DNA of 64,000 bases from Ceratodon purpureus (GCA_014871385.1 CM026423.1:23545067-23609066); one strand, 5' to 3'. Shown: positions 52,701-63,720, counted from the first letter of the stretch. The notes: a model not told the origin generated them from the letters alone. A program made the numbers and translations.

Positions 52701-55700
52701 CCCAGACAAAGGCGCCCCATTCTGTGATGAAGGCAGTCTTGTGCCTATCCTCCGGAGCAATCGAAATCTGATAGTAACCAGACCGACCATCCAGGAAGGA
52801 GTACATCTCATAACCTGCCACAGCATCTAACACCTCTTCAGTAAACGGTAGAGGGTAAGGGTCCTTTTTAGTAGCAGCATTTAATTTTCTGTAGTCAATA
52901 CAAATCCTTAATTGACCATTCTTTTTAGGAACAACAACAATGGGTGAGAGCCAGGTTGCTTCCTCGACTGGTATGATGAACCCTGCTGCTAACAGTTTGT
53001 CAATATCCTGTTTGACAATGCTGGCATAGTTCGGGTTCATCCTGTAACGGGCCTGATGGATAGGCGGAATGTCTTTCTCCAGCACAATCCGGTGCTGAGC
53101 TACCGATGGAGGTATGCCCTTCAAATCCTTGTATGTCCAAGCAAACACATCTGTATATTCCCTCAAGAGGTCCTCAGCTGCCTTGGCCATGGCTTGCTCC
53201 AATTGAGCGCCGATCTTCAAGATCTTGGGAGACTCCTCAGAGCCAACATTGATTTTGCGTAACTGCTCCTCTTCAGTCAGGTTCCATGCTGCCACCTTCA
53301 TATCCCCTAGCTTGTCTATTACAGGTGTTTCATCCACCGGCATGTCACCCTCCGTGAAGGTATAAAAGTGTTCTGGGTAAGTGGCAGAATCCGGAACTGG
53401 GGTAGGTACCTTCGCTGAGTCGGCGGTGCCCAAGTCGGCTCTTATGTCGGCTGTGGTACAGTCGGCTCTGCGAAGGTCGGCGGGGGGTTGGTTAATCCCG
53501 TTGTTAAGTGGAAGACTCAAACCCTCCGGTAGTGTAATAGTCCCCACTGCGAATATATCCTCTTCTGTCCTCAAAAAACGATCCTCCTCCTCGTCCGTCA
53601 GCCCTTCAGCTAAATTGTAACATACAAGTACTTCTGGCAGCTTGGGCAGAGGACCTTTTCGTTGGTTGATAGATATCGTCTTGACTGTGCCGTTACCCCG
53701 AATAGTAACCAGTTTGTTTCCCCAATCATGAGTAACCTTTGCATCTATGAGCCAAGGGCGGCCCAGTAGCATGCTGTAGGCTTCGTTGACCTCCTTGTTC
53801 CTGATAACAGTCAGACTGATGTTGTACGGAATACCATGGATATGAATCCGGACATTCCTTATCAACCCCACTGGCTCCACCACGGCCTGATCAGCCATAC
53901 GCAATCGATAAGGTGCTGGTGACGGCTCCTTCAACCCCAACCGAATTCGCTCCTCCTCAGTAATTAGGTTGACACCAGACCCTCCATCTAGGAGTACGTT
54001 ATCCAATGTTAACTGCCCCACCTGCACAGAAATGACCGGAAGGCCTCGATCAATGTCTACTGCACCAACAACCAGGTTGGGGTGTACCGATGATCCCTGG
54101 GGATTCTGGATATCCACTGGTGTTGTTGTAGGCTGTGTCTTCATTGAAGTCTGCTGATGCTGAACCGGCTCAAATGACAGTCTGTGCTGTCTCTGAGTAT
54201 TGGGAAATACTTTCGCTCTGACATACTCAGTAAGGTTGGGGGCCACTTCGAGCAGTTCCCCCAAAGACACAGTAATAGGTGTCTGTAAAATCTGTCTGCT
54301 CACAGTCTTAACGGCTGTTGAAGGCTGGGAAGTAGTCGGCTCTGTCGAAGTCCCAGTCGGCACCAGCTTGGGTGGCTCCTGCAAGCAGTCCGCATCAGGA
54401 AACCCTGCCCAGTCACTATCTAGTACTGGTCCATCTGTAACCGTGGATGTAGAGTTGTCCACATTTGCTTTTTGGAGCTCCTCTTCCTTTTGCTGTGCCA
54501 GCTCATTCTCTCGATTAATCTCCTCAGTTAAAGCAATGAATTCCTTCCGGAGCCGTTCCTCCTTCTCCCAGTCTGCCTGAGTCTTGGGCAGTCGGGGTTC
54601 TGGCTCCTTCAGTTCCTTATCTTCCAGTGGAAGTCCGGCTCGCACCCTAGCCGCCCTGGTTAGTATAGTGGCCACTTCAGGGTTATCCAACTCCTGCAAC
54701 TCCACACTGTTGACACCAACAGAGTTAGTTCCTAGCTTTTCAGCAGCCAACATTTGCTGAAACTTTAGACGTAAATGGCAATTACGCATCTGATGGTCAG
54801 TGCCCAAACACAAGAAGCACCCATCAATCCTGCCAGCTCCGCTGTTTTGATATCCTCCAGGTCGGCTGTTGAACTGTCTTCCTGAGCCACTAGTCGGTTG
54901 TGTAGCCGATACTTCGTGAACTCCTACTGTCGTCTTCCCATCTGCCCTGGGTAACCTGTTGTTTGGGTTATCTGGGTTCACGAAGCAGTATTTGTCTTCA
55001 TGCCCAAATTTCTTGCATACCGTGCAGAACCTGCGGTTGACTGTCTCCACCTGATCTGCCTGGGCATTTGCAGTACTGGCCCGACTATTAGTCGGCTCTG
55101 TCCTCTTGGCCTGAAAGTATAACTTCTTCCCCGAAGCGTCAGTACAATTAGTCTCACAACGCCTAGCCAACTCCTTCAGTTCGGTAAGAGTGTTTGCTGT
55201 GGACCCACTGGTAGTCACCTTCAAGTAATCAAGCAGACCTGCCCTGAAATATGTAAGCTTGAACCCTTCTCCCACTTCTGTCTGCAGGCACTTGATCAGC
55301 TTCATAAAACGTTCATAGTAATCTTGTACCTTCTCTCCCTCACCCTGTTTGAAGGTCCGGAGAGTCATGTAAACCTGCTCATCTGAATCCTGCTCTCGAT
55401 ATCGCAGTTTGAAAGCTTCCTTAGCCTCCTCCCATGTGCAGTAAAGATGGTGATCCAGCCAATCATCAAACCATCTCTGGGCTTTATCCACCAGAGTTGT
55501 CCCGAACAGTGTGATAATCACTTGTTCATCAGTTTCCCCATTGAACCAGGCACATTTATCAAAGTAGCGGAGATGGGCATCTAGATCACTACCTTCCTTG
55601 TAGGCTCTGTACGGCAACTGCTTTCGTTGAGTACTGACAGGGGGTCGAGGAGGTGCAGAGGTGAAGTCGGTTGTGCGGGCTGTGGGCACAGCAGGGGGTC

Positions 55701-57135
55701 GCACGACTGATGTCACTGTGGAATGCCTCGGAGGTTGTGGAGGAGGTGCAGCAGTGTGAGAGCCTCCGAGAACAGCAGCTGGGCTGTAGCCCACTAGGGC
55801 AGAGGATGAGGTGTGAACTGTAGGTCTTTCCCCATAAATCACTTCAGGGACGGATTCCCCAAAAGTGGGCTCTGCTATTCTGACAGGGAATTCTGTATGC
55901 TGAGTCGGCTGGGCAGAGTGATAGGTGTCGCCTGTAAGGTGATCCACATACGCAAACGGTCGATGGACTGCCGAGGGAGCTGCAGTTGGAAGGGGTCCAG
56001 GTGTCTTTCTATCCTCTGGCACCTCCGGAGTTGGGTCGGCTAAGTAGGGGGTCCTGACCGGAATCCCTTCAGTCTGTTCCTGTTCGCGCTCCCGTCTCTG
56101 TTCCTCCCATAGATCGTGCAGCTGCGCTAGCTCCTGCCTTTCCCTTTCCACCCTTTGTTGTTCTCGTTGCTGTGCCGCTAACTGCTGGGTGGCTAACCTC
56201 TGAGCTGTCTCCTGGACCCGTCGGTTGAACTCAAGCTCCCATGCAGTCTGAGACGGTTCTGGCGGCCACTGTGGCTCAGTATGCCAGTGATGCAACGACG
56301 CCTCGCCCGAGGGTGCAGCCTGCTGTAAAGCTTCCAATTGCTGGAGGTATTTACCTGGATCAGGCCTGTTGTGAGTGTGGGTTGTAGAAATCTGTCTGGC
56401 CCTCTCTCTTCTAGCTTGTAAGTCGGCTTTGAATGCTTCCACAGCTCGCCTGTCCTCCTCTTCTTGCTCCCACTCAGCCCGGAGTCTGAATTCGTCCAGA
56501 AAATGAACATTCCTGCTGGGTCCACCTTCTGTGGGATTTGCAAGTCCCTGTTCCTGGACTGATCGACTCTTGGTCTCTTCCAGCTTCTGCTTCAAACTCT
56601 GAAAAGCAGCAGGTAAGGTTTCCAGGGTTTGTGGCAGGTGTCCAGGAGAGACTGGTCGGCTGCGCCCCCGAGTGGGCTCTGTGCCCGCGTCGGCTCTGCC
56701 AGTGACTGTACTGGGCCACTGGGTTGGTTCTGCGAAGACCTCCTGCGTCTGTCTACGTTCTTCTCTGAAAGTGTTGTAATCATCTGCAGCAGTGGAAAAA
56801 TCCCTCCTGAATGATGATGTCCTCTTCATGTCTTGATACTTCCAGGGTGTACTAGTTGGGTCAGGCTGACGGCTCAGCCTATCCCCTTTTTCGAACTGTG
56901 TCTCCCCTCCAAATCTGCTCTCTCTGGTTCTGCCATCTGATGATGACAGGTCGTTTTCCACCTCCATGTCAATGAGTTCTCCTACCTGCTTAGCCGCACT
57001 GCCCTGTGAGCTAAGTCGGCCATGTCCTTCCGCTGGAGTTGGCTCTGTCGCCCGTTCATCCCGTTGCATGTAGCGTCTGAATCGTTCCCTGGCTTGCCTT
57101 TCTGCTCGTAGGTCATTTTGGTCCCCCTCCTCCAT
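46744..57135 (-). CDS. Gypsy gag-pol polyprotein with large C-terminal extension
   Basis: 3463 codons in one frame, ATG at 57,135. Order by approximate residue: Gln/Glu/Arg-rich N terminus (1-480); retrotransposon gag (500-650); two CCHC-like knuckles ([14 protein letters not shown] near 698, [14 protein letters not shown] near 773); aspartic protease LLDGGSG near 1050; reverse transcriptase 1350-1560 with LFLDDF as the YxDD-type motif; RNase H from [11 protein letters not shown] near 1655; integrase zinc region near 1865 and core D,D,E ([22 protein letters not shown]; 1930-2030); GPY/F-like module near 2180. The last 1200 residues are unusual: Ser/Pro linkers, a globular domain (about 2740-2960) with [18 protein letters not shown], and a terminal coiled-coil (about 3290-3370). 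That domain resembles the LTR-encoded protein at 60.8 kb. AGTCGGCT is strongly over-represented in the DNA. No stops, so possibly active. Confidence 0.95.
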   Translation of the reverse strand: MEEGDQNDLRAERQARERFRRYMQRDERATEPTPAEGHGRLSSQGSAAKQVGELIDMEVENDLSSSDGRTRESRFGGETQFEKGDRLSRQPDPTSTPWKYQDMKRTSSFRRDFSTAADDYNTFREERRQTQEVFAEPTQWPSTVTGRADAGTEPTRGRSRPVSPGHLPQTLETLPAAFQSLKQKLEETKSRSVQEQGLANPTEGGPSRNVHFLDEFRLRAEWEQEEEDRRAVEAFKADLQARRERARQISTTHTHNRPDPGKYLQQLEALQQAAPSGEASLHHWHTEPQWPPEPSQTAWELEFNRRVQETAQRLATQQLAAQQREQQRVERERQELAQLHDLWEEQRREREQEQTEGIPVRTPYLADPTPEVPEDRKTPGPLPTAAPSAVHRPFAYVDHLTGDTYHSAQPTQHTEFPVRIAEPTFGESVPEVIYGERPTVHTSSSALVGYSPAAVLGGSHTAAPPPQPPRHSTVTSVVRPPAVPTARTTDFTSAPPRPPVSTQRKQLPYRAYKEGSDLDAHLRYFDKCAWFNGETDEQVIITLFGTTLVDKAQRWFDDWLDHHLYCTWEEAKEAFKLRYREQDSDEQVYMTLRTFKQGEGEKVQDYYERFMKLIKCLQTEVGEGFKLTYFRAGLLDYLKVTTSGSTANTLTELKELARRCETNCTDASGKKLYFQAKRTEPTNSRASTANAQADQVETVNRRFCTVCKKFGHEDKYCFVNPDNPNNRLPRADGKTTVGVHEVSATQPTSGSGRQFNSRPGGYQNSGAGRIDGCFLCLGTDHQMRNCHLRLKFQQMLAAEKLGTNSVGVNSVELQELDNPEVATILTRAARVRAGLPLEDKELKEPEPRLPKTQADWEKEERLRKEFIALTEEINRENELAQQKEEELQKANVDNSTSTVTDGPVLDSDWAGFPDADCLQEPPKLVPTGTSTEPTTSQPSTAVKTVSRQILQTPITVSLGELLEVAPNLTEYVRAKVFPNTQRQHRLSFEPVQHQQTSMKTQPTTTPVDIQNPQGSSVHPNLVVGAVDIDRGLPVISVQVGQLTLDNVLLDGGSGVNLITEEERIRLGLKEPSPAPYRLRMADQAVVEPVGLIRNVRIHIHGIPYNISLTVIRNKEVNEAYSMLLGRPWLIDAKVTHDWGNKLVTIRGNGTVKTISINQRKGPLPKLPEVLVCYNLAEGLTDEEEDRFLRTEEDIFAVGTITLPEGLSLPLNNGINQPPADLRRADCTTADIRADLGTADSAKVPTPVPDSATYPEHFYTFTEGDMPVDETPVIDKLGDMKVAAWNLTEEEQLRKINVGSEESPKILKIGAQLEQAMAKAAEDLLREYTDVFAWTYKDLKGIPPSVAQHRIVLEKDIPPIHQARYRMNPNYASIVKQDIDKLLAAGFIIPVEEATWLSPIVVVPKKNGQLRICIDYRKLNAATKKDPYPLPFTEEVLDAVAGYEMYSFLDGRSGYYQISIAPEDRHKTAFITEWGAFVWVVMPFGLTNAPPTYQRAVNKAFKEYLGRFMKLFLDDFTVYSDLADHLQKLRLCFEKCRQYGISLNPEKCAFLVTSGIILGHVVSKAGKMPDPKKIEVIQEMPRPQHGADVQVFNGFAQFNRIYIKFYAHIMEPITKLMRKSEEFVWMDKCEAAWLEIKDRYTKAPILVAPRWDLEFHVHTDASDIAVGAMLAQNQTGKCDQPISYASRLLNSAEKNYTTTEKEALAMVYALNKYRHYLLGNKVVFFVDHMALVYLVNKPQVSGRIARWLLLFQEYDFTVVYKPGRTHGAADLLSRLPNGEPPTGVPDQLPDAGLFYVSPEWLQDIRDYLRTGEPSATMSKDEKRKLLLRALPYTLLDGVLHKKGQDLVLRRVLDPVQADTVMREMHDGCAGGHFSQDITSRKILDAGYWWPTLHKDVSEYCRACDKCQRVGGLANTGLAQLVTSLPAKPFMKWGLDFVGPIKPAAARTGNRYILVATDYATKWVEAKALRTNTAAVTTKFLYENILTRYGCPLTLVSDQGTHFINEAIEYLVQHFLLQHRTSTTYYPQGNGQAESTNKVLGRILTKLVSDNRTDWDEHLPTALLSYRTAFKVTTGYTPFQLVYGLHPLMPTEYTVPTRRTDGELDFTYTRVLQARTADLEQLDSHRLAAQDQSGSRQWSRSLWSQQHYRQKDFQVGDHVLWYPKGEKEHAGKFKSRWFGPYCVQYRLPNNTALLVTEEHFEPNPIIVNINKLKPYRFYSEDQLVTVGPKQLPRGSTTNPNEQQPPSTTSEQRQLSDTELNQSQPIFSASSLPAAMEDSACPPNPTLGPAISIPTNPLRSNDTQSTLPLVPAVGCFSVQPIDRANPFSLSPHPTLSFPSQANSSPDAAPPLFPTSTLPPHSSLGFSFTQPPRTRLSALDSDLLRPFPLFGASTVHRVTTATDSEQPRVSPFIHTARSSGTAPSVAAAPFSAALSAPADSFPSGLCGRSKVAPLFSAPYVDHQPSFSLGLQPPTTQHTSGQCINATFSFFPSSCTPSDVAVPPSVNSPSSRLSLGAATVFPSSWSGLLAAVKSETVVGTARPCPGASPSPIDTAADCQYQLTDRVCHPTARPSGSFTPSAPALVNQFHCVTNRAHGVDPPPTSPSESSPSDPLEFPIHCSQAYALRGGFIDSSTTTVSALHRRHSRRRRRGHFGTLERYFARGLLPPADRLDFMDEPGPSQPQPTMETPPSLAADAEASLSPAAAIAKPLSAANSTGLSKDQRRGTKRKLTPVDGRVPKPIQVPRNPNRRWDVVFEPYTQWTAWTRMEDEDWAAQTSLEVFYHFQWPEPRTELLLDFVEGFEYTQPPKGKRRPASELGGPIRSMVRGKPVELTAYVIRAALGFEAGVDLSSRKQVTGYQQRYSRYGLAEEDWQHDGNRATALLPDYQVRTQAIGDAIGFKQRLLFVSNDLMDHICAAEAAGAQGKRFDWSQFVLTNLRRHLVYIHSQAPGTRRLRGAPVLDAILSYWFPEREQVTGPRHVSSSFDTADGSHEGPPAQTPPHPDIVGSALRAQTSGDGLAATITDSVDPQPTTPLSNRSHEASSDVGRPSKRLRRLGPQAPSVAPSTLPGNLASPELVAMGASPSCRYPLRSRTPNARYAAPSSDSEPPFIAGRATAPPRPPPIVVCSSSNESSASDQPDQPPLEPISSTGPLETDLPSVQPDQGPLQSPARPSQPLTSMAITVWRPYPIFSRLTQPTSTPPRAATPTADPSSSRPPPRVALPTPPHPRNTSPTPPVHRPTCNNSTGSSGGPPDDSPDGLGAAENSSSDFSILLNNLNAIATVLVRTRTAARQVEATRQTTAIRVTELESQVTTLTSQVTDLTVRLQSAEDTQHHLDRENVELRHKVTTLQTELAAQPPPSAQPSPSTRRLELEHSLNARLLQTDNLILENQRLKTELATLTLQPRELSRAVRDYAVTKQQDVAAALIAHSADLARQQRWLTRFEERDPTFEPWLEDEELTCAEPTLP

Positions 57136-58152
57136 GGATGTTGGTTGTTGACTGTTGAGTTGTTCTGCTTCTTGTATGGTGCTACTTGCCTCTGCTGTTG
57201 ACTGATTGCACTTCTCCCTTCACAGTCAGTCGACTGTTCACTGTCCTGAGTCTTCCTGCCAATACAACACTCACAGACCGCAGCCCCCTAGCTGTGTGGC
57301 CCGGTTAGTAGTACCATCTTTTTCCTTACTGAAAATTTTTACTGAACATGTTCTGGGGTATACTTCCCAGCTGTTTGCTATCCCCTTTTTCGCAGTGTAT
57401 TAACTCCTACAGATTTGTAATCCTGTGGTTAACTGTCCTTACAGTTTTACCTAAAACACAATTCAATTGCAGACTCAAGTACTCCACACTATCCTACAGT
57501 CTGTCCAGGTCCCAACTTTGAGATCCGCAAGGCTGACTGAGGTGCCAATCGATATACCCAAATTCAAAATTCAAATTCCTTAACAGCAATTTTTCTGGAT
57601 CTGTAACTTTGAATCTAAAATACTAGGGTTACAGTGACTTACCTTCACCTCCTCTCCCTTGATGAGGTTGCAGATCAGCCTGTATCCCCTTTTTCGATCT
57701 GTGAACTGCCCTCAGTTCACTGTGGTGGGTGATTAAAATTCTGCCTCTCACAAAATGTCGCAGCACCTACGCCCTCCAGTCTGCAACAGATCCGCTCTGC
57801 TGTCACTGCGCTCTGGACGTGTGCTGGTCTGCCTCTGTAACTGCACCAGTGCCTCCACCTTGGAAACACCTGAGTACTTGTTGTCCTCTGTCTACTGCCC
57901 CAGTGATGTTGAGTGAAACACCAAAGATTCTGCCAGTGGTGATGGTGCAGCCTGCCCCCAATGCAGACACTTGCAGTGACTCCCAACACCCAATCAAAAA
58001 CTGTGCAGCCTGTGAACTGAGAATGAACAACAATCAGCACTACTAGGAGGTCGTAACAGCTCCTGCTGCACCCCTGCAGCCCTAATAAGTGTACTTTCTA
58101 ACCCTTCTAGTGTGTGGACAGCCCCCAAACAGCAGGAGATTCACATGGAACG
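57136..58152 (-). other. 5' leader of the young Gypsy element
   Basis: About 1 kb between PBS and ATG on the minus strand. No ORF of note. Contains two extra polypurine-like cores (57,380 and 57,684). Packaging and leader functions are presumed. Confidence 0.6.
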
Positions 58153-58171
58153 AACTAGAGCATGGTCGCCA
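58153..58171 (-). promoter_or_regulatory. Primer-binding site of the young Gypsy element
   Basis: One base inside the 5' LTR the minus strand reads TGGCGACCATGCTCTAGTT. A TGG start complementary to a tRNA CCA end is expected. The matching tRNA was not identified; it differs from the TGGCGCCG PBS at 63,703. Confidence 0.7.
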
Positions 58172-58172
58172 A

Positions 58173-58594
58173 TGGTAAAGGGAGGATTTCCCATAAAACC
58201 CTAACCTTCACAACCCATCAAAACCCTACAAAAACCCAACTAGCAATGGTGCTGAAACACTCATACAATGCTAGAAACACTCAAAAGAAGTGGAAAGTGA
58301 GTCAAAACTGTATAAAGAGGGTTAAATCTCCCCCAAGATCATGGTATAGTAGCTCATAAAGGCTCCTCAGTCTCTCCTAACTCTGAGTGCACTAGTGAGG
58401 AATGATCCAAGAAACCCTAAAACTTGCCTTAAGAACCTAGCAGAAAACATCCAGTCGGCTACGACAGAGTTCATCCAGTCGGCTATGACAGAGTTCATCC
58501 AGCCGACTGGATGACTGTCGGAGCCAGGGATGAAAAACTGCGAAAAAGGCTACTGAAACTGAGGGAGGGAAGATTGAGAAATCTCCGGTTAACA
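58173..58594 (-). repeat. 5' LTR of the young Gypsy element
   Basis: 422 bp; I see one difference from the other LTR (GGTATAGTAG here, GGTACAGTAG there). Followed by the TSD GGGGT. Confidence 0.96.
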
Positions 58595-58789
58595 GGGGTG
58601 AAGGAGAGGAAGCACCGTCCATGTGACAGAACCCTGACACCGCAGACTTAAGGGTAACCACCGAAGGGTACGATGCACGCGGGAAGAATGGCTGCAACCA
58701 TTAAAGCGCCGCCGGTCGCGACCGTCCAATGATGAAAGGCTACGACCGTCCGTCATGATGAGCTACGAACGGGCGGGAGTGAGGACAGG

Positions 58790-58796
58790 TATAAAA
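58790..58796 (+). promoter_or_regulatory. TATA box in LTR copy 1
   Basis: GGTATAAAAGGAGG, conserved at the equivalent place in copy 2 (60,560). It lies 204 bases before the ATG of the LTR-internal ORF. Confidence 0.75.
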
Positions 58797-58999
58797 GGAG
58801 GAAGAGCAGCCGTGCTCCTCCTTTCTTTTGTCATTTTGCGGCGCGCTGGATCCTTGTGTTCCACGGCGACGGGCGCAGTTAGGGTTGGACGGTAGGAGAG
58901 AGAGACGGTGAGACGGAAGTGTTTCCGTTAGGTGAGGGATTGTGGTGAGGATCGTGCGTGCAGGTGTTACCGGAGTGACGGTGAGGAAGACTTAGCAGA

Positions 59000-60179
59000 A
59001 TGGGTAGAAAGGGGAAGGAACCGGCGGAGGAAGGACAGTTGGTAAAGGTACAACGGGTCATGCCGTTGATGCCGGTAGACGACGAAGAAAAGGAGCTCCT
59101 CCGGGCCGCCTTAGATGTCATGGGCTGTGCGCTCCTATTGGACAAGGCGTGGGGTTGGAAACATTCCCTTCCGGCCCAGGAGATCCTCGTCAAGAACCCC
59201 GAAAATCGAGGAACCATCCGGGGAGAATCGGAGCAGTGGACGGCCCAAGACTGGAGGGAGACGTATGGCTTCAAGAACGTTGGAGAGATCTCAGCACCGG
59301 AGGCCCGGGAGTTTGTGTGGACGTATATCAAGGGGTCCGGAGACCGGAGAGAAGGGTGGGACCTGGATGACATCAAGGACCCGGAGGCCCGGAGGGTAGT
59401 CGGGTTTATGAACCCTATTTTCCATCCGGAAAAGCCCAAACGGATAACCATCAAGTGGGCGTCCATTTTCATTGGGGCCATGATCGGTGAGTTCTCAGTA
59501 GACTGGGGCCTCATGATAAAGACGATAGTAGACCGGCAGGTAGCCAATCTCCGGAAGACCAAGAAACAGGCCACCTGCCTTCCGTCTTTCTCATTCACCT
59601 CTACCGTCACCGGGGGCTGTTGAACCCTAAGGAGATCCTGGAGTACGATGAAATCAAGAGCCTGCAGCAGTACGCCGAACCGGAAGAGGTGTCCGATCAG
59701 GACGATGATGAGGATTGTATCGAGGTCTCTCCCACGCCGGCTAAGAGACCCCGTCCCAGCCCGGATAAGGGACAGCCGTCAGGATCAACCCATACTCCTA
59801 CCCCGACCAAGCGAACCCTGAATACGGAAGTCCTCAAACCCACCGGACCACCGGAGCACACCGGAGACCCGTGCCAGGATTTTGTAAACCTTTCGGAGCA
59901 GGTGTCGGCGTATGCTCAGTTCCTAAAGTCGACTAGGCAGCTGGAGGGCCGGTTGGCTAAGGAGGTAATTTCCATTACGGAAACGGACCGGTTGGAGGAT
60001 TGCCTGGGTATCCTTCGCAAGCACCGGGACTTAGCCAGTCTACAGACCAAGCACATCGACAAGATAGAGCAGTACCGGGAGAGGATTCGCAAGCTCAAGC
60101 AGGAGGTGCGTGATGCCCGAAAGGATTTCGATGACGCCCGTGACCGGGCAGCCCATGCCATCCAGTCAGTCGTCGAGGT
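59000..60179 (+). pseudogene. LTR-internal ORF, copy 1 (frameshifted, truncated)
   Basis: The ATG at 59,000 starts MGRKGKEPAEEGQ. Against copy 2, one C is missing in the run TTTCTCATT near 59,588, which shifts the frame; the downstream part continues in another frame from about 59,590. The N-terminal domain, the acidic DDDE patch, the Pro-rich basic segment (PAKRPRPSP) and the start of the coiled-coil are all recognisable. The ORF then runs into the terminus of copy 2 at 60,180, which truncates it at about two-thirds of full length. Many amino-acid differences from copy 2 show that the two LTRs are not recent siblings. Confidence 0.85.
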
Positions 60180-60559
60180 TGTGGAAAGTGATTTCCACGG
60201 TTGACACACCGGAATACTAATTCCGGTAGGAAAATGATAAAAAAATTAAAAATTTTATGTTAGAAATACGGAAGTACTAAGCCTATAAGTAAAACAACCG
60301 GTTTAGCCGGTCGGCTGAATAAATAAGAGACCAGAAGGCCAGCCGGGTGAGATCCGGTCGTCTGCGGTGGAGGAGAGACGGGTGCAGTCCATATGACAGA
60401 GCCCTGACCCGGCAGACTTAAGGATAACCACCAAAAGGTACAACGCAAACGGGGATAATGGCTGCAACCATTAAAACGCCGCCGGTCGCGACCGTCCAAT
60501 GATGAGGGGCTACGACCGTCCGTCATGATGAGCTACGAACGGGTGGGCGCGAGGGCAGG

Positions 60560-60566
60560 TATAAAA
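60560..60566 (+). promoter_or_regulatory. TATA box of LTR copy 2
   Basis: TATAAAA within GGTATAAAAGGAGG, 205 bases upstream of the ORF start. Likely drives both the genomic RNA and the LTR ORF. Confidence 0.78.
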
Positions 60567-60770
60567 GGAGGAAGAACCGCCATGCTCCTCCTTTCTCTTT
60601 GTCATTTTGTGGCACGACGGGTCCTTGCGCTCTAAGGCGGAGGGCGCAGTTAGGGTTAGACGGTAGGAGAGAGAGACGGTGAGACGGAAGTGTTTCCGTT
60701 AGGCGAGAGATTGTGGTGAGGATCGTGCGTGCAGGTGTTACCGGAGTGACGGAGAGGAGGACTTAGCAGA

Positions 60771-62636
60771 ATGGGTAGGAAAGGGAAGGAACCGGCGGCG
60801 GAAGGACAGTCGTTCAGGGTACAACGGGTAATGCCGTTGATACCGGCCGGCGAGAAGGAGAAGGAGCTCCTCCGGACCGCCTTAGAGTCTATGAGATGTG
60901 AGGTCCTACTGGACAAGGCATGGGGTTGGAAGCTTGCCCTTCCGGCCCAGGAGATCCTCGTCAAGAATCCCGAGAATCGAGGAACCATTCGGGGAGAGCC
61001 GGATCAGTGGACGGCACAACTCTGGAGGGAGACGTATGGTTTCAAGAACTCCGGCGAGGTCTCGACGCCGGAGCCCCGGGACTTCGTACACCGGTATCTC
61101 AAGGGGGCCGGAGACCCGAGAGAAGGATGGGGGCTGGATGACATTGCGGATCCGGAGGCCCGGAGAGTCGTAGGGTTTATGAACCCTATTTTCCATCCGG
61201 AAAAGCCCAAACGGATCACCAACAAGTGGGCGTCCGTTTTCATTGGGGCCATGATCGGTGAATTCACGGTGGACTGGGGGGTCATGATGAAGACGATAAT
61301 CGACCGACAGGTGGCCAATCTCCGGAAGACCAAGAAGCAGGCCACCTGCCTTCCGTCTTTCCTCATTCACCTCTACCGTACTAAGGGGCTGTTGAGTGCT
61401 GAGGAGGTCCGGGAGTACGATGAGCTCTTAAGCTATCAGCAGTTCGCTGAGCCGGAAGAAGTGTCCGACCAGGACGACGATGATGATGTTATTGAGGTCT
61501 CCCCCACGCCGGCTAAGAGACCCCGTCCTAGCCCGGAAAAGGGACAGCCATCCGGATCACCTCGGACTCCCGTACCGGCCAAGCGAACCCTGAACACGGA
61601 GATCCAACAGCCCACCGGACCACCGGAGCACACCGGAGATCCGTACCAGGACTTAGTTAACCTATCGGAGCAGGCGACGACGTATGCCCGGTTCTTACAG
61701 TCGACTAGGCAGGCGGAGGGCCGGTTGGCTAGGGAGGTAATGATCCTTACGGGTTCGGACCGGTTGGAGGATTGCCTGAGTATTCTTCGCAAGCACCGGG
61801 ACTTGGCCGGTCTCCAGGAAAAGCACATGGACCGGCTAGCGAAGTACCGGGAGACGAATCGGAAGCTCGAGGAGGAGGTGCGTGATGCCCGGAAAGATTT
61901 CAATGACGCCCGTGACCGGTCAGTCGAGGCCATCCGGTCGGTCGCCGAGATCAAGGCCACTTTAGCTCTTCCGGTAGATGTGGCCAACCAGTGCGCCGTT
62001 TACCAGGCCTTCCTGACCCGTCAACCGGATCCGACTATGAAGAATATAATAAAGTTCATGCACGACCGGACGCAGGTGATGAAGGACACTTGGATGATGA
62101 TGAAGAACCTGGTGGAAGTCCTCGGTTACGCAGAGGCCGGTCCGTCATCAGGGCCACCGGCAAATCAAGAGGATCCCAGACCACCGTCACCAACCAGGGA
62201 ACCGGCACCGGTGCCACCTCCAGCCTCTCCGATACGGTCGGCCATCCGGTCAGCCCAACAGGAGGTAGGACACCCGCTGGAGGATCCTATTCCGGATACC
62301 TTGAGCAGTCTGCACACTCTACCCAACTTGGATGGAGTCGAGACTGTTAACCCCGGAAACATTCCTTTGGGACCGGACCAGAGACCACCACCGGTAGATT
62401 TTATACCGGTACAGGGATCTCCGGAAACGCTCCAGGTGGATCTCAGCGCAGTTCCGGTGGCGGCACAATCTCCATCCCCGGCGGTTCAAGCAGAACGATC
62501 CCGGAAGTCCAGTGAACCGTCGGCATCTGAGGCTCCGGAAGAAGGCCCCTCGTTGAAGAAACTGAAGCGGGTACAGAAGAAGGAACGGTTGGACGGAACC
62601 CGGCATTGTCCCCGGCTCGATAAGCACAAGGAGTAG
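60771..62636 (+). CDS. LTR-encoded accessory protein (Transposase_32-like domain, coiled-coil)
   Basis: 621 codons, no stops. The N-terminal globular domain (about 20-205) contains AWGWKLALPAQEILVKNP, RGEPDQWTAQLWRETYGF and FIGAMIGEFTVDWGVMMKTI. The pattern RGxPxxxTAxxxRxxxGF and the later DW...L...P.L..L spacing match the C-terminal domain of the 3463-residue Gypsy polyprotein and the plant retrotransposon domain Transposase_32 (PF20167, from memory). Next come an acidic run, a basic Pro-rich segment (AKRPRPSPEKGQ, NLS-like), a coiled-coil (about 330-390), a Pro-rich region and a Lys-rich end (KKLKRVQKKERL). The position inside an LTR means two copies per element and expression from the LTR promoter. 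Nuclear, nucleic-acid-binding or anti-silencing roles are guesses. Confidence 0.75.
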   Translation: MGRKGKEPAAEGQSFRVQRVMPLIPAGEKEKELLRTALESMRCEVLLDKAWGWKLALPAQEILVKNPENRGTIRGEPDQWTAQLWRETYGFKNSGEVSTPEPRDFVHRYLKGAGDPREGWGLDDIADPEARRVVGFMNPIFHPEKPKRITNKWASVFIGAMIGEFTVDWGVMMKTIIDRQVANLRKTKKQATCLPSFLIHLYRTKGLLSAEEVREYDELLSYQQFAEPEEVSDQDDDDDVIEVSPTPAKRPRPSPEKGQPSGSPRTPVPAKRTLNTEIQQPTGPPEHTGDPYQDLVNLSEQATTYARFLQSTRQAEGRLAREVMILTGSDRLEDCLSILRKHRDLAGLQEKHMDRLAKYRETNRKLEEEVRDARKDFNDARDRSVEAIRSVAEIKATLALPVDVANQCAVYQAFLTRQPDPTMKNIIKFMHDRTQVMKDTWMMMKNLVEVLGYAEAGPSSGPPANQEDPRPPSPTREPAPVPPPASPIRSAIRSAQQEVGHPLEDPIPDTLSSLHTLPNLDGVETVNPGNIPLGPDQRPPPVDFIPVQGSPETLQVDLSAVPVAAQSPSPAVQAERSRKSSEPSASEAPEEGPSLKKLKRVQKKERLDGTRHCPRLDKHKE

Positions 62637-63693
62637 AATTTAGGATAGGGACCGGATAAAATGGCAGCGACTAACGATGGGGCTCCAGTGCACCCGGCTG
62701 CCAATCCGGATAGATAACGGCAGTAACTAGGAATAGAAGGCGGCCACCGGTCCGGGATTCCCGGATCCAAGATCCGGAATTTCTGGATCTCGGTGGGCCA
62801 CTTGGTCGCTTTAGGAACCGATAGGTTTTAGTATTTAAGTTAGACGTTTTTCCAAGGCCGGGGCCTTGTTTTTGTACGCCGTTTTGTTGTTGCAATTGAG
62901 AATATACTTTTGGATTTGTTGTGTCAACCGGCTGCTGACGGGTCCGTTGCCGTATGGTTTGTGGTTCTATTGTCTTCAGTAGTGTTCCGGAGGAGTGTTG
63001 AACAGTAGGAAGGTCAGGAGAGCGCCCGGAGAGACTGGGGAGGTGTCAAGCGTCGAGTGTTGACGGTTTCCAGTCCCGGAAGGAGCCCGTAGGGAAGGAG
63101 AGACGTATTGCAGCAGGGCTGGTAGTCTCAAGGACACGGAGAGCCGTGTGTACACCGGGATCCGGAAACGGACCGGTCGCTTCCTGTAGATGGGATAAAA
63201 GCCGGATGTCCTACTGCGAACCAATCCGGAAGGGAGATAGTATAGTAGAATACTGTGCAGCCGTAAGGTGATGTCATTGTAGTATGATTTCCGTATCCGT
63301 AACCGGCACTGAGTAGTTATCCGGACCGGTCCCTAGCCGTACGGAAGGATTATTACTCCACTTCTCGGGTGGTAGATAGGAACAGTGGGGTGTCCAGCCA
63401 CTATAAGTCACGGGACGGTGGAAAATCCAGCCACTTGAAAGGATAGACGGATCAGTGGGAACCGGCCACTAGTCTAAAAAGCCGGAAAATAGGAACGAGG
63501 CAAAAACTACCGGATTCGTCCAACCGTCTGTAAGACGGAGTACGGTCGGACACTGGTGGTGATTTCCGTTAAAGTCTAAAAGGAAGAAAACTATAGGTCT
63601 TCGTGGGAACGAACACGGAGTGGTTTACTTTGGAGGGTATTTAGTGTGAATTAAGTGCCTTCCGGAGGAATACGGATACCACGTCGTGCTACA
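62637..63693 (+). other. 3' non-coding part of the giant LTR
   Basis: No ORF. Dense in CCGG-containing words (GATCCGGAA, GACCGGTC). Presumed R/U5. Confidence 0.55.
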
Positions 63694-63702
63694 TGTGATT
63701 TT

Positions 63703-63720
63703 TGGCGCCGCTGCCGGGGA
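63703..63720 (+). promoter_or_regulatory. Primer-binding site of copy 2
   Basis: TGGCGCCGCTGCCGGGGA closely matches the PBS used by many plant Gypsy elements, often assigned to tRNA-Asp. It lies ten bases after the inferred LTR end. Confidence 0.85.

Larger units (their letters stand above)
46122..58594 (-). mobile_element. Full-length young Ty3/Gypsy retrotransposon, 12.5 kb
   Basis: Two 422-bp LTRs (46,122-46,543 and 58,173-58,594) start TGGTAAAGG and end GGTTAACA on the plus strand; I see one C/T difference between them. The target duplication GGGGT stands at 46,117-46,121 and 58,595-58,599. On the minus strand a PBS follows the right (5') LTR and a polypurine tract precedes the left (3') LTR. 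The interior is one 3463-codon ORF. The element is structurally complete and probably recent. Domain order protease-RT-RNase H-integrase gives Ty3/Gypsy. Confidence 0.97.
45933..60179 (+). mobile_element. LTR of an ORF-bearing retrotransposon, copy 1 (split and truncated)
   Basis: Starts TGTGGAAAGTGATTTCCACG at 45,933, the same terminus as copy 2 at 60,180. Its first 189 bases are separated from the remainder (58,600-60,179) by the young Gypsy element. It includes a TATAAAA box at 58,790 and a damaged copy of the LTR-internal ORF. It ends abruptly inside that ORF where copy 2 begins. The body beyond is not in the window. Confidence 0.82.
60180..63693 (+). repeat. Giant 5' LTR (about 3.5 kb) containing a complete ORF
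   Basis: The left edge is fixed by the start of homology with copy 1; the right edge (GTGCTACA) is set by the PBS ten bases further. It has a U3-like segment with TATAAAA at 60,560, then a 1.87-kb ORF, then about 1.05 kb non-coding. The right boundary is inferred. Confidence 0.7.
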
